Shown here one piece after another: positions 32,401 to 44,499 of a stretch of DNA of 64,000 nucleotides (positions are counted from its first letter, which is position 1; every line of letters starts with the position of its first letter). The position numbers were made by a program, and so were the translations under genes. The stretch spans positions 1,054,001-1,118,000 of the forward strand of contig JAEHOE010000021.1 in the NCBI GenBank assembly GCA_016858145.1, read 5' to 3'. The stretch is from Edaphochlamys debaryana (Eukaryota; Chlorophyta; Chlorophyceae; Chlamydomonadales). The notes beneath the pieces were generated by a model. It saw nothing but the letters and a program-made list of their open reading frames with translations. It ran no database searches and had not been told where the DNA came from.

Positions 32401-34956
32401 GCAGCTTGGACAGCTCCCGGAGCACATCGGGGGGGAGCACGTCGGGGCTGGGGTGGGGGGTGGGGGTGGGGAGTGAAGAGGTTGGGGTGGATGAGAATGG
32501 GGGCGCACAGGGGTGGGGTGGGGGTCGTGGGGGTCAAGCCGGGGGGGGGGGTGCTGTGACCGTCCGTCCCTTCGACATCCTGTCAGCGCCCATCTGCCGT
32601 ACGCCTGCCGTACCGGATGCTCATGATCTGGCCGAGCTTGATGAAGGTGGGCCCCAGCTTCTCCAGGTTGTCTACCGCCTGTGTGTTGGGGAGGGGGGTG
32701 GGTGGGTGAGGGAATGAAGGCCATAGCTTGAGGAAGGCGTCGAGGTACCGGTACGCTCTGACGGTCTGACCGCAAGGCAAGGCAAGGCCTTCAGTGCTCA
32801 CCACCCCTGCCCCGTGAACACCCCCGCGCCATCAGGTCGCCACCACCACGGCCAACCCTCCTCTTCCTCCTCTCCCACTCCCGCCAGACCGTCGCGCCCC
32901 CGTGCCCACCCCCATCCCCCCACCCCAGCTCTGGATGACGGGCCCGCCACGTGACCCACGTGGGCAGCACGTCTTCAGCGCCCGTCCCCCTCGCGCCCCT
33001 CCCCTCCCCTACCACCGCCCTTACTGCGCCCCCCACCACACCACGAGACCATCGCCTTCCCCGCGCGTCTAATGGCATGGACCTCCCACCACGCGTCCCC
33101 CACCTGAGCCGCCAGGGTGGACCGGTCCCCAACACACTGCACCAGTGCGCCCCCCTCCTCCGCCCCTCGCGACCCCACGCAACCCCACGCCCCTCCGCCA
33201 TCACACCACACCGCATCCCCCACCTGCACTGCCAGGGTGGACCGGTCCCAACATTCAATGGCACCCCTCTGCCCCCCCTCCCCCCACCGCAATCCGCACC
33301 TGAGCCGCCAGGGTGGCACGGTCCTTGTCCAGACGGCCCTGGATGACGGCATTGGCCAGGCGAGTGAGCCAGGGGGCTGCAGAGGGAGGGCCGCGCGGAT
33401 TTGGGACAGCAGCTCAGGGGACAGCAGCTACGAAAGTATTGGGATTGGCAGTTCAGGGGTCAGAGGCCGTTGGCCCGGTAGGGGTAGAGCAAAGGCGGCC
33501 GGAGGATATCTCTGGTAGCGGCACAAGGGCCCGCACGCCACCCGCCCGCCATGCTCAGCGAGAGGTTCCTCCCCGCTCTCCTGCAACGTAAAAGGCGGAA
33601 CCTGGGGGCCTGCCTCGCTCTCCCTGCCCCGCCCTCCTACCGCTCCACGCTTCCCCCTTCCCTCCCCCGGCCCCACCCGACACGGCCGCGAACTTGGTCC
33701 ACCGCCCCGCCAGCTCCCCCGGCCGCCCGCTCCAGTAGGAGGCAATGCGCTCCTGCGGGGCGGGGGCAAGGTCGGGGGCAAGCGAGGGGGCAAGGGAGGG
33801 AAGCGTGCGTGAGACCGGCACACAGGGTGGGGGTGAGGGCCGGCGGCCCCCTCCACGCCCACCCGAGGCAAGCCTGCCACCCCTAAACCGGGCCTCCGCG
33901 CCTGGCGGCCCCGCCTGATTGCCCCGCCTAACTGTCCGCCGCTGAGGCAACGGCCCAGGTAGTGTGCCGGCGGATGCACATCGTCGAGCTCCGAACGCGT
34001 TGTTCACCCGGAATTGACGTCGGCCGAGTGCCTAGGCCTGATCCGCCGCCCCCCTGCTGCACTGCCGTACTGCCGTACCTCGTTGTACACCAGCGGCAGG
34101 CCGTCCTCGTCCACCTCATCGGGGTCGAAGTCCGCCGAGTCCAGCCGCCGCCGAGACACGTACGACACGCTCTGTACGGCGGCAGCATTGTACGGCAGGG
34201 ATCAGGGCGAGGAGCGCGAGCGGCCGCAAGTGGGAGTGCCTACGCGCGCTGGGCTCAGCGCATGCTGTAGGCAGTGGTGGATGTGGCTGCGACGAAGGGC
34301 ATGATACGAAAGGAGCCAGAGCCTACGCTAGGAGTGAGGTTGGGCTGTACAGGTTCGGCATTGGGCGGTACAGGGGACTGGTCCGCTCAAGCGAGTGGTT
34401 GGAGCCCGGCCACGAATCCACAGCCCACAGAGCGTATGCTTGTCCTGAGCTGACCTAATGACAACGTACAGCCAGCCATGCGTGAAGGCAGAGAGAGCAC
34501 TGGGCGCTGGAGGGCGCCGGTGGGTGCCAGGAGCGAGGACAGCTGGGGGTGTGCAGACCCCAGCTCAGTCCACGCCAGCGGCGGTGCCCCCGTGGCCGGC
34601 CCAACGGAAGCTGCCGGCAGGGTTACGCTCCAGCCCCGGGAAAACAGCTCATCCTCAAGAGCTCGGCACATCGCCGACATCGGGCTACAGTGTGTGGTGC
34701 GTGCGGGCCCGAGCCACAAGACGGGATGTACCCATCGCCTCACCCGCACATCGCGAAGCTCGAGCTCGCTCAGGTCACCGCCCGCATCCACGCCGAGCTC
34801 CTTGGAAATGTCCTCGATGCGCCCCGTCGGCACCAGCTTTGGCAGACGGGGCTTTGTCGCCGCGAGGGCGACGACGCTGCGAGTTGGCACCAGCGGAGCG
34901 CTGCCGACCACCTTGCGCATACCGCCTAACGCGGTACCACGACCTAGGTTGAGCAT
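26420..34956 (-). CDS. ABC1 (UbiB/ADCK) atypical protein kinase, probably organellar
   Basis: Twenty-three exons, minus strand: 34744-34956, 34079-34171, 33677-33752, 33300-33376, 32614-32678, 32369-32447, 32076-32171, 31790-31873, 31510-31575, 31285-31383, 30715-30785, 30301-30379, 30022-30061, 29837-29877, 29619-29699, 29335-29460, 28947-29077, 28708-28792, 28447-28542, 28090-28215, 27588-27897, 27130-27260, 26420-26869. The joined frame is 2715 nt, 904 residues. The N-terminus looks like a transit peptide. All ABC1 hallmarks are in order: KLGQ (KxGQ, about 167), Ala-rich loop AAASLAQV (about 227), VAVKVQRP with the ATP-site Lys, EMDFRNEA (ExD), FFHGDPHPGN, and LDFG. Known members act as atypical ATPases/kinases in ubiquinone or plastoquinone/tocopherol lipid metabolism in mitochondria and plastids. 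The intron after exon 12 has a GC donor (AAG|GCAAGC). Several introns hold copies of the adjoining exon end. The last exon is Ser/Ala-rich tail. Confidence 0.86.
27451..27510 (-). repeat. Intronic copy of the 3' end of ABC1 kinase exon 21
   Basis: On the minus strand it encodes EEQVYLQPLTDLAASVLG and ends with a GGTGAGC donor, matching the real exon end (27582-27640) with few changes, 133 bp downstream of it. It lies in the following intron. Confidence 0.75.
30581..30606 (-). repeat. Intronic copy of the 3' end of ABC1 kinase exon 11
   Basis: CCCACCTGCTCGTGAGC recurs here about 130 bp away from the real exon 11 end at 30710-30730. The codons for LTS and the CAG|GTGGG donor are preserved. It lies in the intron after exon 11. 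Confidence 0.6.
31102..31135 (-). repeat. Intronic copy of the 3' end of ABC1 kinase exon 10
   Basis: On the minus strand it encodes RNMSRTAQ followed by GTGGGG, against LNMSRMAQ|GTGGGG at the true exon end (31281-31315). The copies are about 180 bp apart. Confidence 0.7.
31981..32010 (-). repeat. Intronic copy of the 3' end of ABC1 kinase exon 7
   Basis: CCCACCTGCGCCAGCGAGGC occurs here and at the true exon end 32071-32090. A CAACCCTAA tract beside each copy is repeated as well, so a unit of about 90 bp was duplicated in tandem. Confidence 0.7.
33101..33250 (-). repeat. Two intronic copies of the 3' end of ABC1 kinase exon 4
   Basis: Copies at 33101-33130 and 33221-33250 repeat CACCTG(A/C)(G/A)C(C/T)GCCAGGGTGG, the end of exon 4 with its donor (true end 33297-33325). 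Spacing is 120 bp and 76 bp. They encode TLAAQ|GTG on the minus strand in the first copy. Confidence 0.7.
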
Positions 34957-35335
34957 GGTGGGCAAAGCTCTGGTTCCTTGGTGCCGATTGCTGCAGTTCG
35001 GCAGGGCGTCTCCCTCTTTTGGCGGGGCGAGGTGCACGCGGTTGAAGTATCTATCTGGTGTAGAAAGCGCTTGTCAAGGGGGGCAGCGCAGGCTTGGGGC
35101 CGGAGCGCGCATTGTGGACGATCAAGGGCTGCGAGTGGTGCCAGTTCGTCGACCACAAGGCACCGCACCGACGCAGCCAAGCCACCCCTTGCGTATCCTC
35201 TTCGCCCCACCTTTGCCCCTTTCTTCCACCATCTCCTTTGCTGGCCCAGGCCTTCAACGGGTGTTGCACCTCTAGATAATTGTTGGCCGAGCCCGCTCGA
35301 TCGTGTGGAACCAAGCACCCAAGCCACTCTGAGCC
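34957..35335. promoter_or_regulatory. Divergent promoter region between ABC1 kinase and ankyrin gene
   Basis: The start codons at 34956 (-) and 35336 (+) point away from each other with 379 bp between them, so both promoters must lie here. No TATA box or clear operator was seen on either strand. Confidence 0.45.
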
Positions 35336-38300
35336 ATGACCACAACCCTTGTAGACCAGCCCAATCGGTCAGGCGAGGCAGCCGGGCCCAACGACCAGGA
35401 TGTCTGCGAGGACGTATCTCGCATCTGGCTGCCTGGCATCATCGGGCACATCGCTAGCTTTCTCCCTGGCAACGAGGTGGCAGTTACGCTGCGGCTAGTC
35501 TCCCAGGCCACGGCGCAGCAGTTCGCGGACCGGACCACCATCCGTCCCGCCCAGCCCGTGCCGCGCTGTTGCTTCGCCGCCGAGTGCCGGCGCGTGTGTC
35601 GGGGCCTGACGTGGTCAAAGCGGCAGCAGCTGGTGTGCCTGACCGCCGCCAGCGGGGACTTGGAGAACCTGGAGGTGGCGGTGGCGGAGACGGGCTGCCC
35701 CCTGACATGCAAGGTGCTCGAGGCAGCGGCCGAGGCTGGCGAGCTGGGGGTGTGCCAGTGGCTGGTGGGGCCAGGGCGCCTCCCATGGAACGATGAGACC
35801 GCCAAATGCATCGGAGGAGCGGCGGCATCTGGAGGCCAGGGGCACGTGGTCGATTGGTGCCTGCAGCCTCGGGCAGGTGTCAATCCCGGCGCGGACTGCA
35901 TCGCACACGCCATTCTTTGTGCCCTGCGCAAGGGGCACGAGGGGCTGGCGTGGAGGCTGATTGAGTCACACCCACTGGGGCGTGGCTTTTGGGCTGTGGA
36001 GGCACTCGAGGCGGCGGCGGAGGGCTGCAGCCTGGCGGGCCTGCAGCGGGCGTGGGAGCAGTACACACGCAACGGCGGTTGCCCCGGCCAAGGCCCGGCC
36101 CCAGCCATCGCCAACGCCGCATGCAGCCCGGTCGACTGGCAAGAGAAGGTCGGGTTCCTGCTAGAGCAGGGCTTAGAACTGCCGGGGTGGGCGTGCCATT
36201 CGGTTGTCCGGTTGAACTCCGGCGCGGCCGCATTGGAGCGGTTAGCGTGGCTGCAGGTTCGGGGAGCCCCGGCGCCGACGGACAACGCTCTGTCGGCTGC
36301 AGCTCTGAAGGGTGATGCCGTGCTCGTGGCATACCTCCTGAAGCAGGGGCTGAAGCCAGGTCGCTTCGACGTGCATGGCGCAGCCAATGCCGGTTCGTTG
36401 GAGGCTGTGAAGGCGCTGATGGCTGCTGCCAGCATGGGCGACCTGGATCCGGATCTAGATCCCAAGCAGTCTCTGCACAAGATTGCGTGCGAGGGCCTGG
36501 CTGGATCGGGATCTCCCACGGCCCTCGCCAACCTGTCCTGGCTTCTGGAGATGTATGGGCTCGAGGCGGTCGGCGGCCTTTCGCCGGGGGTGTTTCGCCT
36601 CGCGACCTGCTCTGGCGACCTAGAGCGCATGGCCTGGCTGCTGGCGCGCGGCTGCGAGATGGACGAAACCGCATGGGATGCGGCGGCTGAGTCAGGCTGC
36701 GAGGCGGCCCTGGAGTTTCTGTCTGAGCGGGGCTGCCCCAAGCCGGTGAGCTAAGGGATGTGGGTCGGCGGCTGGGCTGCAGGGGAGAGTGAGCTGTGGA
36801 GTGTTGGAACTGTGCGCGAACTCGCTTCGGCTACTGCTGGGTTAGCGGCTCCGTTGGCCACCGCTTTCCGCAGACCCCACCGAACGATGTGGGTCGGCGC
36901 ATGGGGGGGCAGCGGTGGGGGACGGACAGACGGGTTGAGCACCTCGAGTTGTTCCTTGGCTCCATGGCGTGTCCTGCCGACAACCTGGTGGGGGGGCGGA
37001 AGGTTGCTTCGAGGCAGCATCGCTCTGCGCCCAGCACTTGAAGGGCGCAGTCTTCCGCATTGAAAAGTTCCGCAGCGCCTTACCGGTAGCATCCGCAGAC
37101 AGGGGCTCAGCTCCCAGATTTGGCAGGCGTCATTTGTGCTTCTTCTCACTGTTTCGCCCGCCCCCTTGGTCCCCAACAGGATGACGGATACTTTGAGTTC
37201 GCGTATTTTGAAGCGGCGCAGCACGGCGACGTGCGGACGATGGCGGTGCTGCGGCGCTTGGGCGCCTCCTACGAATACGAATCCGACGGGGGCCGGGCGA
37301 TATTTTCCAAAGTCATAGGGGATTTCTCGGGCAGCCGGGGGCCGCGGGGGCGCATCTGGCGTGCGCTGGGTCCCTCTCCGCACGCTGCCACCGCTGTTCA
37401 CCCGCCCAGGGCAGCCGGGGGCCGCGAGGGTGCATCTGGCGTGCGCTGCGCCCCTCTCCGCACGCTGCCACCGCTGTCCAGCCGCCTAGGGCAGCCGGGG
37501 GCCGCGGGGGCGCATCTGGCGTGCACTGGGTCCCTCTCCGCACGCTGCCACCGCTGTTCACCTGCCCAGGGCAGCCGGGGGCCGCGAGGGTGCATCTGGC
37601 GTGCGCTGCGCCCCTCTCCGCACGCTGCCACCGCTGTCCAGCCGCCTAGGGCAGCCGGGGGCCGCGGGGGCGCATCTGGCGTGCGCTGCGCCCCTCTCCG
37701 CACGCTGCCACCGCTGTCCACCCGTCCAGGGCAGCCGGGGGCCGCGGCGGTGCATCTGGCGTGCGCTGCGCCCCTCTCCGCACGCTGCCACCGCTGTCCA
37801 GCCGCCCAGGGCAGCCGGGGGCCGCGGGGGCGCATCTGGCGTGCGCCGCGCCCCTCTCCGCACGCTGCCACCGTTGTCCACCCGCCCCGGGCAGCTGGGG
37901 GCCGCGGGGGCGCATCTGGCGTGCGCTGCGCCCCTCTCCGCACGCTGCCACCGCTGTCCAGCCGCCCAGGGCAGCCGGGGGCCACGGGGGCGCATCTGGC
38001 GTGTGCTGCGCCCCTCTCCGCACGCTGCCACCGCTGTCCAGCCGCCCAGGGCAGCCGGGGGCCGCGGGGGCGCATCTGGCGTGCGCCGCGCCCCTCTCCG
38101 CACGCTGCCACCGCTGTCCACCCGTCCAGGGCAGCCGGGGGCCGCGGCGGTGCATCTGGCGTGCGCTGCGCCCCTCTCCGCACGCTGCCACCGTTGTCCA
38201 CCCGCCCCGGGCAGCTGGGGGCCGCGGGGGCGCATCTGGCGTGCGCTGCGCCCCTCTCCGCACGCTGCCACCGCTGTCCAGCCGCCCAGGGCAGCCGGGG

Positions 38301-40689
38301 GCCGCGGGGGCGCATCTGGCGTGCACTGGGTCCCTCTCCGCACGCTGCCACCGCTGTTCACCTGCCCAGGGCAGCCGGGGGCCGCGAGGGTGCATCTGGC
38401 GTGCGCTGCGCCCCTCTCCGCACGCTGCCACCGCTGTCCAGCCGCCTAGGGCAGCCGGGGGCCGCGGGGGCGCATCTGGCGTGCGCTGCGCCCCTCTCCG
38501 CACGCTGCCACCGCTGTCCACCCGTCCAGGGCAGCCGGGGGCCGCGGCGGTGCATCTGGCGTGCGCTGCGCCCCTCTCCGCACGCTGCCACCGCTGTCCA
38601 GCCGCCCAGGGCAGCCGGGGGCCGCGGGGGCGCATCTGGCGTGCGCCGCGCCCCTCTCCGCACGCTGCCACCGTTGTCCACCCGCCCCGGGCAGCTGGGG
38701 GCCGCGGGGGCGCATCTGGCGTGCGCTGCGCCCCTCTCCGCACGCTGCCACCGCTGTCCAGCCGCCCAGGGCAGCCGGGGGCCACGGGGGCGCATCTGGC
38801 GTGTGCTGCGCCCCTCTCCGCACGCTGCCACCGCTGTCCAGCCGCCCAGGGCAGCCGGGGGCCGCGGGGGCGCATCTGGCGTGCGCCGCGCCCCTCTCCG
38901 CACGCTGCCACCGTTGTCCACCCGCCCCGGGCAGCTGGGGGCCGCGGGGGCGCATCTGGCGTGCGCTGCGCCCCTCTCCGCACGCTGCCACCGCTGTCCA
39001 GCCGCCCAGGGCAGCCGGGGGCCGCGGGGGCGCATCTGGCGTGCGCTGCGCCCCTCTTCACACGCTGCCACCGCTGTCCAGCCGCCCAGGGCAGCCGGGG
39101 GCCACGGGGGCGCATCTGGCGTGTGCTGCGCCCCTCTCCGCACGCTGCCACCGCTGTTCACCCGTCCAGGGCAGCTGGGGGCTCCGGCGGTGCATCTGGC
39201 GTGTGCTGCGCCCCTCTCCGCACGCTGCCACCGCTGTCCAGCCGTCCAGGGCAGCCGGGGGCCGCGGGGGCGCATCTGGCGTGCACTGGGTCCCTCTCCG
39301 CACGCTGCCACCGCTGTTCACCCGCCCAGGGCAGCCGGGGGCCGCGAGGGTGCATCTGGCGTGCGCTGCGCCCCTCTCCGCACGCTGCCACCGCTGTCCA
39401 CCCGTCCAGGGCAGCCGGGGGCCGCGGCGGTGCATCTGGCGTGCGCTGCGCCCCTCTCCGCACGCTGCCACCGCTGTCCAGCCGCCCAGGGCAGCCGGGG
39501 GCCGCGGGGGCGCATCTGGCGTGCGCCGCGCCCCTCTCCGCACGCTGCCACCGTTGTCCACCCGCCCCGGGCAGCTGGGGGCCGCGGGGGCGCATCTGGC
39601 GTGCGCTGCGCCCCTCTCCGCACGCTGCCACCGCTGTCCAGCCGCCCAGGGCAGCCGGGGGCCACGGGGGCGCATCTGGCGTGTGCTGCGCCCCTCTCCG
39701 CACGCTGCCACCGCTGTCCAGCCGCCCAGGGCAGCCGGGGGCCGCGGGGGCGCATCTGGCGTGCGCTGCGCCCCTCTCCGCACGCTGCCACCGCTGTACA
39801 GCCGCCCAGGGCAGCCGGGGGCCGCGAGGGCGCATTTGGCGTGCGCTGCGCCCCTCTTCACACGCTGCCACCGCTGTCCAGCCGCCTAGGGCAGCCGGGG
39901 GCCGCGGGGGCGCATCTGGCGTGCGCTGCGCCCCTCTCCGCACGCTGCCACCGCTGTCCACCCGTCCAGGGCAGCCGGGGGCCGCGGCGGTGCATCTGGC
40001 GTGCGCTGCGCCCCTCTCCGCACGCTGCCACCGCTGTCCAGCCGCCCAGGGCAGCCGGGGGCCGCGGGGGCGCATCTGGCGTGCGCCGCGCCCCTCTCCG
40101 CACGCTGCCACCGTTGTCCACCCGCCCCGGGCAGCTGGGGGCCGCGGGGGCGCATCTGGCGTGCGCTGCGCCCCTCTCCGCACGCTGCCACCGCTGTCCA
40201 GCCGCCCAGGGCAGCCGGGGGCCACGGGGGCGCATCTGGCGTGTGCTGCGCCCCTCTCCGCACGCTGCCACCGCTGTCCAGCCGCCCAGGGCAGCCGGGG
40301 GCCGCGGGGGCGCATCTGGCGTGCGCCGCGCCCCTCTCCGCACGCTGCCACCGCTGTCCACCCGTCCAGGGCAGCCGGGGGCCGCGGCGGTGCATCTGGC
40401 GTGCGCTGCGCCCCTCTCCGCACGCTGCCACCGTTGTCCACCCGCCCCGGGCAGCTGGGGGCCGCGGGGGCGCATCTGGCGTGCGCTGCGCCCCTCTCCG
40501 CACGCTGCCACCGCTGTCCAGCCGCCCAGGGCAGCCGGGGGCCGCGGGGGCGCATCTGGCGTGCACTGGGTCCCTCTCCGCACGCTGCCACCGCTGTTCA
40601 CCTGCCCAGGGCAGCCGGGGGCCGCGAGGGTGCATCTGGCGTGCGCTGCGCCCCTCTCCGCACGCTGCCACCGCTGTCCAGCCGCCTAG
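35336..40689 (+). CDS. F-box-like/ankyrin-repeat protein running into a minisatellite
   Basis: Exon 1 is 35336-36745 (470 codons); GTGAGC at 36746 and CAG ending at 37179 frame an intron of about 430 bp; exon 2 starts at 37180. The N-terminal DVSRIWLPGIIGHIASFLPG...LRLVSQATAQQF resembles the short F-box-like head of a large Chlamydomonas/Volvox ankyrin family. It is followed by many degenerate ankyrin units of the AAASGxxxxLxWLLxxGC type. Exon 2 continues the theme (FEFAYFEAAQHGDVRTMAVLRRLGA). From 37330 the same frame enters the 80-bp array and stays open to a TAG in a variant unit at 40687-40689, which would give 1639 residues with a tail of about 1,120 repeat residues. Whether that tail is translated, spliced out or the sign of a broken gene cannot be decided here. 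Ankyrin proteins act in protein binding; the partner is unknown. Confidence 0.6.
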
Positions 40690-42100
40690 GGCAGCCGGGG
40701 GCCGCGGGGGCGCATCTGGCGTGCGCTGCGCCCCTCTCCGCACGCTGCCACCGCTGTCCACCCGTCCAGGGCAGCCGGGGGCCGCGGCGGTGCATCTGGC
40801 GTGCGCTGCGCCCCTCTCCGCACGCTGCCACCGCTGTCCAGCCGCCCAGGGCAGCCGGGGGCCGCGGGGGCGCATCTGGCGTGCGCCGCGCCCCTCTCCG
40901 CACGCTGCCACCGTTGTCCACCCGCCCCGGGCAGCTGGGGGCCGCGGGGGCGCATCTGGCGTGCGCTGCGCCCCTCTCCGCACGCTGCCACCGCTGTCCA
41001 GCCGCCCAGGGCAGCCGGGGGCCACGGGGGCGCATCTGGCGTGTGCTGCGCCCCTCTCCGCACGCTGCCACCGCTGTCCAGCCGCCCAGGGCAGCCGGGG
41101 GCCGCGGGGGCGCATCTGGCGTGCGCCGCGCCCCTCTCCGCACGCTGCCACCGTTGTCCACCCGCCCCGGGCAGCTGGGGGCCGCGGGGGCGCATCTGGC
41201 GTGCGCTGCGCCCCTCTCCGCACGCTGCCACCGCTGTCCAGCCGCCCAGGGCAGCCGGGGGCCGCGGGGGCGCATCTGGCGTGCGCTGCGCCCCTCTTCA
41301 CACGCTGCCACCGCTGTCCAGCCGCCCAGGGCAGCCGGGGGCCACGGGGGCGCATCTGGCGTGTGCTGCGCCCCTCTCCGCACGCTGCCACCGCTGTTCA
41401 CCCGTCCAGGGCAGCTGGGGGCTCCGGCGGTGCATCTGGCGTGTGCTGCGCCCCTCTCCGCACGCTGCCACCGCTGTCCAGCCGTCCAGGGCAGCCGGGG
41501 GCCGCGGGGGCGCATCTGGCGTGCACTGGGTCCCTCTCCGCACGCTGCCACCGCTGTTCACCCGCCCAGGGCAGCCGGGGGCCGCGAGGGTGCATCTGGC
41601 GTGCGCTGCGCCCCTCTCCGCACGCTGCCACCGCTGTCCACCCGTCCAGGGCAGCCGGGGGCCGCGGCGGTGCATCTGGCGTGCGCTGCGCCCCTCTCCG
41701 CACGCTGCCACCGCTGTCCAGCCGCCCAGGGCAGCCGGGGGCCGCGGGGGCGCATCTGGCGTGCGCCGCGCCCCTCTCCGCACGCTGCCACCGTTGTCCA
41801 CCCGCCCCGGGCAGCTGGGGGCCGCGGGGGCGCATCTGGCGTGCGCTGCGCCCCTCTCCGCACGCTGCCACCGCTGTCCAGCCGCCCAGGGCAGCCGGGG
41901 GCCACGGGGGCGCATCTGGCGTGTGCTGCGCCCCTCTCCGCACGCTGCCACCGCTGTCCAGCCGCCCAGGGCAGCCGGGGGCCGCGGGGGCGCATCTGGC
42001 GTGCGCTGCGCCCCTCTCCGCACGCTGCCACCGCTGTACAGCCGCCCAGGGCAGCCGGGGGCCGCGAGGGCGCATTTGGCGTGCGCTGCGCCCCTCTTCA
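37621..42100. repeat. Higher-order repeat: 28-unit (2240-bp) block in tandem
   Basis: The pattern of variant units in 37621-39860 recurs in 39861-42100 at an offset of exactly 2240 bp. Rare markers such as GCTGTACAGCC and CGCATTTGGC recur at that spacing (39796 and 42036; 39832 and 42072). I compared many but not all lines and saw no difference. Confidence 0.85.
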
Positions 42101-44499
42101 CACGCTGCCACCGCTGTCCAGCCGCCCAGGGCAGCCGGGGGCCACGGGGGCGCATCTGGCGTGTGCTGCGCCCCTCTCCGCACGCTGCCACCGCTGTTCA
42201 CCCGTCCAGGGCAGCTGGGGGCTCCGGCGGTGCATCTGGCGTGTGCTGCGCCCCTCTCCGCACGCTGCCACCGCTGTCCAGCCGCCCAGGGCAGCCGGGG
42301 GCCGCGAGGGCGCATTTGGCGTGCGCTGCGCCCCTCTTCACACGCTGCCACCGCTGTCCAGCCGCCCAGGGCAGCCGGGGGCCACGGGGGCGCATCTGGC
42401 GTGTGCTGCGCCCCTCTCCGCACGCTGCCACCGCTGTTCACCCGTCCAGGGCAGCTGGGGGCTCCGGCGGTGCATCTGGCGTGTGCTGCGCCCCTCTCCG
42501 CACGCTGCCACCGCTGTCCAGCCGTCCAGGGCAGCCGGGGGCCGCGGGGGCGCATCTGGCGTGCACTGGGTCCCTCTCCGCACGCTGCCACCGCTGTTCA
42601 CCCGCCCAGGGCAGCCGGGGGCCGCGAGGGCGCATCTGGCGTGCGCTGCGCCCCTCTCCGCACGCTGCCACCGCTGTCCACCCGTCCAGGGCAGCCGGGG
42701 GCCGCGGGGGCGCATCTGGCGTGTGCTGCGCCCCTCTCCGCACGCTGCCACCGCTGTCCACCCGTCCAGGGCAGCTGGGGGCTCCGGCGGTGCATCTGGC
42801 GTGTGCTGCGCCCCTCTCCGCACGCTGCCACCGCTGTCCAGCCGCCCAGGGCAGCCGGGGGCCGCGGGGGCGCATCTGGCGTGCGCTGGGTCCCTCTCCG
42901 CACGCCCCGCACGCTGTCCAGCCGCCCAGGGCACCCGGGGGCCGCGGGGGCGCATCTGGCGTGCGCCGCGCCCCTCTTTACACGCCCCGCACGCTGTCCA
43001 GCCGTCCAGGGCAGCCGGGGGCCGCGGGGGCGCATCTGGCGTGCGCCGCGCCCCTCTCCGCACGCTGCCACCGCTGTTCACCCGCCCAGGGCAGCCGGGG
43101 GCCGCGAGGGTGCATCTGGCGTGCGCTGCGCCCCTCTCCGCACGCTGCCACCGCTGTCCAGCCGCCTAGGGCAGCCGGGGGCCGCGGGGGCGCATCTGGC
43201 GTGCACTGGGTCCCTCTCCGCACGCTGCCACCGCTGTTCACCCGCCCAGGGCAGCCGGGGGCCGCGAGGGTGCATCTGGCGTGCGCTGCGCCCCTCTCCG
43301 CACGCTGCCACCGCTGTCCAGCCGCCTAGGGCAGCCGGGGGCCGCGGGGGCGCATCTGGCGTGCGCTGCGCCCCTCTCCGCACGCTGCCACCGCTGTCCA
43401 CCCGTCCAGGGCAGCCGGGGGCCGCGGCGGTGGATCTGGCGTGCGCTGCGCCCCTCTCCGCACGCTGCCACCGCTGTCCAGCCGCCCAGGGCAGCCGGGG
43501 GCCGCGGGGGCGCATCTGGCGTGCGCCGCGCCCCTCTCCGCACGCTGCCACCGTTGTCCACCCGCCCCGGGCAGCTGGGGGCCGCGGGGGCGCATCTGGC
43601 GTGCGCCGCGCCCCTCTTTACACGCCCCGCACGCTGTTCAGCCGCCCAGGGCAGCCGGGGGCCACGGGGGCGCATCTGGCGTGTGCTGCGCCCCTCTCCG
43701 CACGCTGCCACCGCTGTCCAGCCGCCCAGGGCAGCCGGGGGCCGCGGGGGCGCATCTGGCGTGCGCTGGGTCCCTCTCCGCACGCCCCGCACGCTGTCCA
43801 GCCGCCCAGGGCAGCCGGGGGCCGCGGGGGCGCATCTGGCGTGCGCCGCGCCCCTCGTTACACGCCCTGCACGCTGTCCAGCCGTCCAGGGCAGCCGGGG
43901 GCCGCGGGGGCGCATCTGGCGTGCGCTGGGTCCCTCTCCGCACGCTGCCACCGCTGTCCAGCCACCCAGGGCAGCCGGGGGCCGCGGGGGCGCATCTGGC
44001 GTGCGCTGCGCCCCTCTCCGCACGCTGCCACCGCTGTCCAGCCGTCCAGGGCAGCCGGGGGCCGCGAGGGTGCATCTGGCGTGCGCTGCGCCCCTCTCCG
44101 CACGCTGCCACCGCTGTCCAGCCGCCTAGGGCAGCCGGGGGCCGCGGGGGCGCATCTGGCGTGCGCTGCGCCCCTCTCCGCACGCTGCCACCGCTGTCCA
44201 CCCGTCCAGGGCAGCCGGGGGCCGCGGCGGTGCATCTGGCGTGCGCTGCGCCCCTCTCCGCACGCTGCCACCGCTGTCCAGCCGCCCAGGGCAGCCGGGG
44301 GCCGCGGGGGCGCATCTGGCGTGCGCCGCACCCCTCTCCGCACGCTGCCACCGTTGTCCACCCGCCCAGGGCAGCTGGGGGCCGCGGGGGCGCATCTGGC
44401 GTGCGCCGCGCCCCTCTTTACACGCCCCGCACGCTGTCCAGCCGCCCAGGGCAGCCGGGGGCCACGGGGGCGCATCTGGCGTGTGCTGCGCCCCTCTCC

